Below are positions 60,480-64,000 of a DNA stretch of 64,000 bases, in pieces. This DNA comes from Clostridia bacterium (lineage in GTDB: Bacteria; Bacillota; Clostridia; TANB77; CAG-508): positions 17,525-81,524 of the forward strand of contig CAAGKK010000016.1 in the NCBI GenBank assembly GCA_900770385.1. The letters are read 5' to 3'. The position numbers were made by a program, and so were the translations under genes. The number at the start of each line of letters is the position of its first letter. Position 1 is the first letter of the stretch. Under the pieces are notes generated by a model. The model saw only the letters and a program-made list of their open reading frames with translations, had not been told where the DNA came from and did no database searches.

Positions 60480-61526
60480 GTGAGAGATAAAAAGGGAAGT
60501 ACTAAGTTATTAATTATAGTATTAATAATTTTAATCATAATTGCAGCTGTCTTATTATATATAAAAATATCATATACCCAAAATAATAGTAATAATTCTA
60601 CTAACACTATATTAGAAACTATATTAAACAAAGAGCCAGAAAAAGAAAAGATTAACATCTACAATGGCACGGAAAGACCAATTGCAGTAATGATAGATAA
60701 TGTTGGTAGTGCAAGACCACAGGCAGGTTTAAATGATGCATATATTGTGTACGAAATAACAGTTGAAGGAAAACAAACAAGATTGATGGCATTATTTAAA
60801 GGAAAAAATATAGAAAAAATTGGACCAATAAGAAGTTCAAGACATTATTTTTTAGATTATGCACTAGAAAATGATGCAATTTATGTGCATTATGGTTGGA
60901 GCCCAAAAGCAAAATCAGATATTTCAACTTTAAACATAAATAATATTAATGGTATGAGCGAGAGTTCATCATCTTTTTGGAGAGTAAAAGATAAATCATC
61001 TCCACATAATGTTGTAACATCAAGCTCAAAAATATTAGAAATTGCTAAAAGAAAGGGATATTCAACTACATCTACGAAAAAAAGTGTTTTAAATTATACT
61101 GCTAAAGAGTTTGATTTAGAAAACGGAGAATCTGCAACAGACATAAAACTACCATATTCTAAATCATATTCAGTAAGTTATAAGTATGATGAAGAAACCA
61201 AAAAATATACAAGATATTATAATAAAACCATACAAAAAGATTGGCAAACTAAAGAAGTAGTTCAAACAAAAAATATAATTATAACATATGCAAAAAACAC
61301 ATTATTAAATGATGGCTCAGGTAAAGATAGACAGAATTTATCTAATATAGGTTCTTTAGATGGATACTATATAACAGATGGAAAAGCAATAAAAATTAAA
61401 TGTGAAAAGCAATCAAGAAGAGATCAAACAATATATAAAGATTTAGATGGAAATGAAATTAAAGTAAATGATGGAAATACATTTATACAAATAGTTCCAA
61501 TAGATGCAAATATAACCATAGAATAA
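60480..61526 (+). CDS. DUF3048 family membrane-anchored protein (YerB-like)
   Basis: One N-terminal span (about residues 10-29) and a low-complexity Asn/Thr linker precede a DUF3048 domain: RPIAVMIDNVGSARPQAGLNDAYIVYE, IGPIRSSRHYFLDYA, and a C-terminal part with PHNVVTSS and WQTKEVVQTKNIIITYA. Function unknown; relatives are surface lipoproteins, but here there is a span rather than a lipobox Cys. GTG at 60480 is preferred since AAGGAGG lies 7 bases upstream; TTG at 60477 is closer than ideal. Confidence 0.88.
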   Translation: MRDKKGSTKLLIIVLIILIIIAAVLLYIKISYTQNNSNNSTNTILETILNKEPEKEKINIYNGTERPIAVMIDNVGSARPQAGLNDAYIVYEITVEGKQTRLMALFKGKNIEKIGPIRSSRHYFLDYALENDAIYVHYGWSPKAKSDISTLNINNINGMSESSSSFWRVKDKSSPHNVVTSSSKILEIAKRKGYSTTSTKKSVLNYTAKEFDLENGESATDIKLPYSKSYSVSYKYDEETKKYTRYYNKTIQKDWQTKEVVQTKNIIITYAKNTLLNDGSGKDRQNLSNIGSLDGYYITDGKAIKIKCEKQSRRDQTIYKDLDGNEIKVNDGNTFIQIVPIDANITIE

Positions 61527-61555
61527 AAAAGTAATCAATATGATTACTTTTTTTA
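61527..61555 (+). terminator. Intrinsic terminator of the DUF3048 gene
   Basis: AAAGTAATCA pairs with TGATTACTTT around ATA and continues into a T tract. It separates this part of the cluster from era. Confidence 0.9.
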
Positions 61556-61591
61556 TGATAGTAGAAAATTCATTATTTTCTACTATTATAT

Positions 61592-61845
61592 TGGGCCATA
61601 CCCCTCTGTCCGCCCATGCTACGAAGAAATGCTATATAAATTTTTCAGCCTACATTTTGAGTACTTTCTTTCCAAATTAGACCCTCCAAGACAAGGGGTA
61701 ATCCGTATGCCTCAAAGGGCTGTCGGGCCATAATTTTCCAAAAAAGTCTCAAAATAGTCTGAACTCTACAAATTATTAATTGTTAATTATTCATCATTCA
61801 CTATTAATTAAATCATATGTAGGGTCGGACCCCTCTGTCCGCCCG
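61592..61845 (+). repeat. Dispersed intergenic repeat module, copy F
   Basis: A decayed left hairpin (GGGCCATAC...GTCCGCCC) is followed by the core at 61645-61762, the AT-rich spacer, and a hairpin at 61822-61844. One centre position differs from the other copies (GGGCCATAA instead of GGGCCCTAA). The gap continues to era at 61981 with more AT-rich spacer-like sequence (61850-61900) and no gene. Confidence 0.92.
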
Positions 61846-61980
61846 CAAAAATCAAATGAATAATTAATAATGAAAAATTAAGAATGAATAATAAAAATAA
61901 ATTTATAAACCTTGCATGTTGTGACAAATTGTGCGAAAATAGAGGTGTAAAATTAGTATAAAGAAAAGGAAGCAAAAAAA

Positions 61981-62874
61981 ATGAAATCAGGATTTGTATC
62001 AATAATAGGTAGAACAAATGTAGGAAAATCAACTTTATTAAATTCACTAGTTGGAGAAAAAGTAGCAATAATGACTAATAAGACACAAACTACTAGAACA
62101 GCTATAAGAGCAATTGTTAATAGAAAAAATTCGCAAATAGTTTTTATAGACACACCAGGAATTCATAAACCAAAAACTAAATTAGGTACAACAATGATAG
62201 AAACAGCTTTTGGTACAATATCAGAAGTGGATGTTATACTATTTATGATAGAAGCAACTTCAAAAGAAATAGGAAAAGGCGATAGTAGAATACTAGAAAA
62301 ATTAAAAGAAACAAATAAAAAAGTAATATTACTAATAAATAAAATTGATTTAGTAAAAAAAGAAGAAATTGCTAAACTAATAGATTTATACAGAAAAGAA
62401 TATGATTTTGAAGCAATTATTCCTATAAGTGCAATATCAAATAAAGAAGTGGAAACAATATTAGATGAGATAGAAAAAGTACTAAAAGAAGGACCGGCGT
62501 ATTATGATATAGATGAATATACAGACCAAACTTCTAGACAATTAGTAGAAGAAGTAATACGCGAAAAAGCATTAAAATTATTAGATGATGAAGTTCCACA
62601 TGGATTGTATGTTCAAGTAGAAAAAATGAAACAATCTAGAACACAAAATAAAGAACATATATATAATATAGAAGCAACAATATATTGTTTGCGAGATTCT
62701 CACAAAGGAATAATAATAGGAAAAAATGGGCAAATGTTAAAGAAAATTGGAACTTATGCAAGACAAGATTTAGAGAAAATGCTTGGAACTAAAATTAACC
62801 TAAAAACATGGGTTAAAGTGAAAAAAGATTGGCAAGATGAAGATTCTATAGTGAAAAAATTTAAATTTAATTAA
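61981..62874 (+). CDS. era: GTPase Era
   Basis: Era binds the 3' end of 16S rRNA and couples 30S maturation to growth. G1 GRTNVGKSTLLN, G2 TQTTRTAI, G3 DTPG and G4 NKID are present in the first 130 residues. A KH domain follows, with IIGKNGQMLKKIGTYARQDLEK near residue 240. 297 residues. GGAAG precedes the ATG. It follows a repeat module and is followed by yqzL and recO. Confidence 0.97.
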   Translation: MKSGFVSIIGRTNVGKSTLLNSLVGEKVAIMTNKTQTTRTAIRAIVNRKNSQIVFIDTPGIHKPKTKLGTTMIETAFGTISEVDVILFMIEATSKEIGKGDSRILEKLKETNKKVILLINKIDLVKKEEIAKLIDLYRKEYDFEAIIPISAISNKEVETILDEIEKVLKEGPAYYDIDEYTDQTSRQLVEEVIREKALKLLDDEVPHGLYVQVEKMKQSRTQNKEHIYNIEATIYCLRDSHKGIIIGKNGQMLKKIGTYARQDLEKMLGTKINLKTWVKVKKDWQDEDSIVKKFKFN

Positions 62875-62963
62875 TTTGTATAAAATTTTCTAAAATACAA
62901 AAGATAAGTTTAAAGGGAATTTTAAAAAGCATAATTTAATCCTTTTAACTTAGGAGTGGTGGT

Positions 62964-63137
62964 ATGCGTATGATCGAAAAAATGGCTTGGAATACCTTTA
63001 AAAATACTGGAGATATTAATACTTTTTTAGAACTAAAAGAAGTAGAAAATTTAGAAAAAAATATAAATGGTGAAATTAATGGGAACGATAAATACAAAGG
63101 GAATAGTATTAATGGAGAACAACCTTGGCGATTATGA
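62964..63137 (+). CDS. yqzL: YqzL-like small protein overlapping recO
   Basis: A 57-codon frame behind AGGAG encodes MAWNTFKNTGDINTFLELKE, matching the short YqzL protein (WxxFxxTGxxxxYLxxKE) that lies between era and recO in B. subtilis. Function unknown. The frame continues past the usual end of the protein and overlaps the recO start by 59 bases in a different frame, ending at TGA 63135-63137. Start could also be the ATG at 62970 or 62982. Confidence 0.8.
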   Translation: MRMIEKMAWNTFKNTGDINTFLELKEVENLEKNINGEINGNDKYKGNSINGEQPWRL

Positions 63138-63804
63138 TAAAATGCTAACAATCTTAACGCCAGGGCTTGGTAAGATTGGGTGTGCAGCAAAGGGCGCAAG
63201 GCGCCCTAAAAGCCTATTAATGGCTGGCAGCCAATTTTTATGTTTTGCAGATTATATCTTATATAAAGGAAATGGAACATATAATTTAAATTCATGCGAA
63301 ACAATTGAATTTTTTTATAATATAAGAACAGATTTAGATAAATATAAATATGCAGTACATATAACTAAAATAATATTAGATGTAACAAATGAGAATGAAA
63401 ATTGTTACAGAACTTTGCAATTATTTTTAAATACATTATATACAATTTCAGAAACAGATAAAAATTTGGACCTAACATTAGCAATATTTAAGTTAAGATT
63501 AATGTGCATATTAGGTTTTAAACCAAATGTAGATAAATGTGCAAATTGTGGAATAGATGATGATATTAAGTATTTTAGCTTACAAGATAATGGCTTAAAA
63601 TGTAGTAGTTGTGGAAAGTCTGACAAAAGTGCAATAGAGATTTTACCAGCTACTGTAGATGCTATAAAGTTTATAGTAAATGCACCGGCTAAAAAAATAT
63701 TTTCTTTTAATATTCCAGAAACCTCAATAAAAGAATTGGAAATTGTTTCAAAATTATATTTAAATGAGAAATTAGAAAAAGAATATAAATTAGAGGAATT
63801 ATAA
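63079..63804 (+). CDS. recO: DNA repair protein RecO
   Basis: RecO, with RecR and RecF, loads RecA onto SSB-coated DNA. The N-terminal OB domain (GTINTKGIVLMENNLGDYDKML, LTPGLGKIGCAAKGARRPKS) and the C-terminal zinc site (CANCGIDDD...CSSCG, about residues 155-180) are visible. 241 residues. The frame extends to an ATG at 63067, but the ATG at 63079 is five bases after GGTGA and is favoured. It overlaps the end of the yqzL frame. Confidence 0.94.
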   Translation: MGTINTKGIVLMENNLGDYDKMLTILTPGLGKIGCAAKGARRPKSLLMAGSQFLCFADYILYKGNGTYNLNSCETIEFFYNIRTDLDKYKYAVHITKIILDVTNENENCYRTLQLFLNTLYTISETDKNLDLTLAIFKLRLMCILGFKPNVDKCANCGIDDDIKYFSLQDNGLKCSSCGKSDKSAIEILPATVDAIKFIVNAPAKKIFSFNIPETSIKELEIVSKLYLNEKLEKEYKLEEL

Positions 63805-63805
63805 G

Positions 63806-64000
63806 TAGGGGCGGACGCCTTTGTCCGCTTACCTACACATAATTTAATTAATAGTGAATGATGAATAATTAATAATTTATTGAGTTCAGACTATTTTGAG
63901 ACTTTTTTGGAAAATTAGGGCCCGACAGCCCTTTGAGGCATACGGATTACCCCTTGTCTTGGAGGGTCTAATTTGGAAAGAAAGTGCTCAAAATGTAGGC
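63806..64000 (-). repeat. Dispersed intergenic repeat module, copy G (reverse, cut by the window end)
   Basis: A GC hairpin at 63808-63828 (GCGGAC with GTCCGC, outer pairs lost) lies 4 bases after the recO stop. The core starts at 63886 in the same orientation as copy B and runs off the end of the window after 115 of 118 bases. Confidence 0.9.

Overview
The window is a 64-kb stretch of a very AT-rich chromosome from an anaerobic, probably endospore-forming Clostridia bacterium. It resembles uncultured gut lineages, but that placement is inference. The pointers are: low-GC Firmicutes promoters (TTGACA-17-TATAAT) and strong GGAGG ribosome sites; sporulation-family genes (bofA, yqfC, yqfD, pdaA-like, a stand-alone Spo0A effector domain); fermentative genes (four-subunit pyruvate:ferredoxin oxidoreductase, ferredoxin, bifunctional adhE); a glmS ribozyme; and gene orders shared with Bacillus/Clostridium (holB-ricT, yaaL-bofA, yqfC-yqfD-ybeY-dgkA-era-yqzL-recO).

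Layout. 1-8.1 kb: tail of an unknown gene, a D,D-carboxypeptidase, tRNA-Gly and tRNA-Cys, an S23-like four-helix-bundle gene bracketed by a duplication of the tRNA-Cys 3' end, and a 1701-residue thioester/Cna_B surface protein behind a structured leader. 8.5-14.3 kb: signal peptidase, holB, ricT, a ferredoxin too short for most ORF callers, and the convergent porCDAB operon. 14.4-21.5 kb: a pilin-like LamG protein, trmL, a Nudix hydrolase, an M23 peptidase with a puzzling start, adhE, and the orphan Spo0A_C protein. 21.6-26.2 kb: gatC, gatA, gatB, two small unknowns and rpsT. 26.3-31.1 kb: an MMPL/YhgE-type export pair divergent from a TetR regulator, with palindromic operators on the promoters. 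31.4-41.5 kb: mscL, mfd, a SpoU methyltransferase, the cluster DUF1653(broken)-serS-engB-DUF4364, yaaL-bofA and a PhoH/PIN protein. 41.5-52.1 kb: a beta-propeller protein, glmS with its ribozyme, a DUF2207 protein with a frameshifted Gly-rich tail, uvrC, and RNA modification enzymes. 52.2-55.1 kb: a complete agr quorum-sensing locus with agrBD facing agrAC. 55.4-64 kb: pdaA-like deacetylase, then the yqfC to recO cluster, in which a 404-residue unknown protein sits where phoH/pgpH are usual.

The most distinctive feature is a dispersed intergenic repeat. Its core is about 118 bp, a long imperfect inverted repeat (TCAG...CTGA) with a GC-rich centre, flanked by AT-rich spacers and short GC-rich hairpins of the form GGGCGGA-loop-TCCGCCC. 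Five full cores, one cut by the window edge and one truncated copy occur, in both orientations, and further hairpins stand alone. A second, AT-rich inverted-repeat family occurs twice, once inside a truncated copy of the first. No transposase, integrase, rRNA or CRISPR array was seen.

All calls come from reading the sequence; no database search was run. Family names rest on recognised motifs and gene order.
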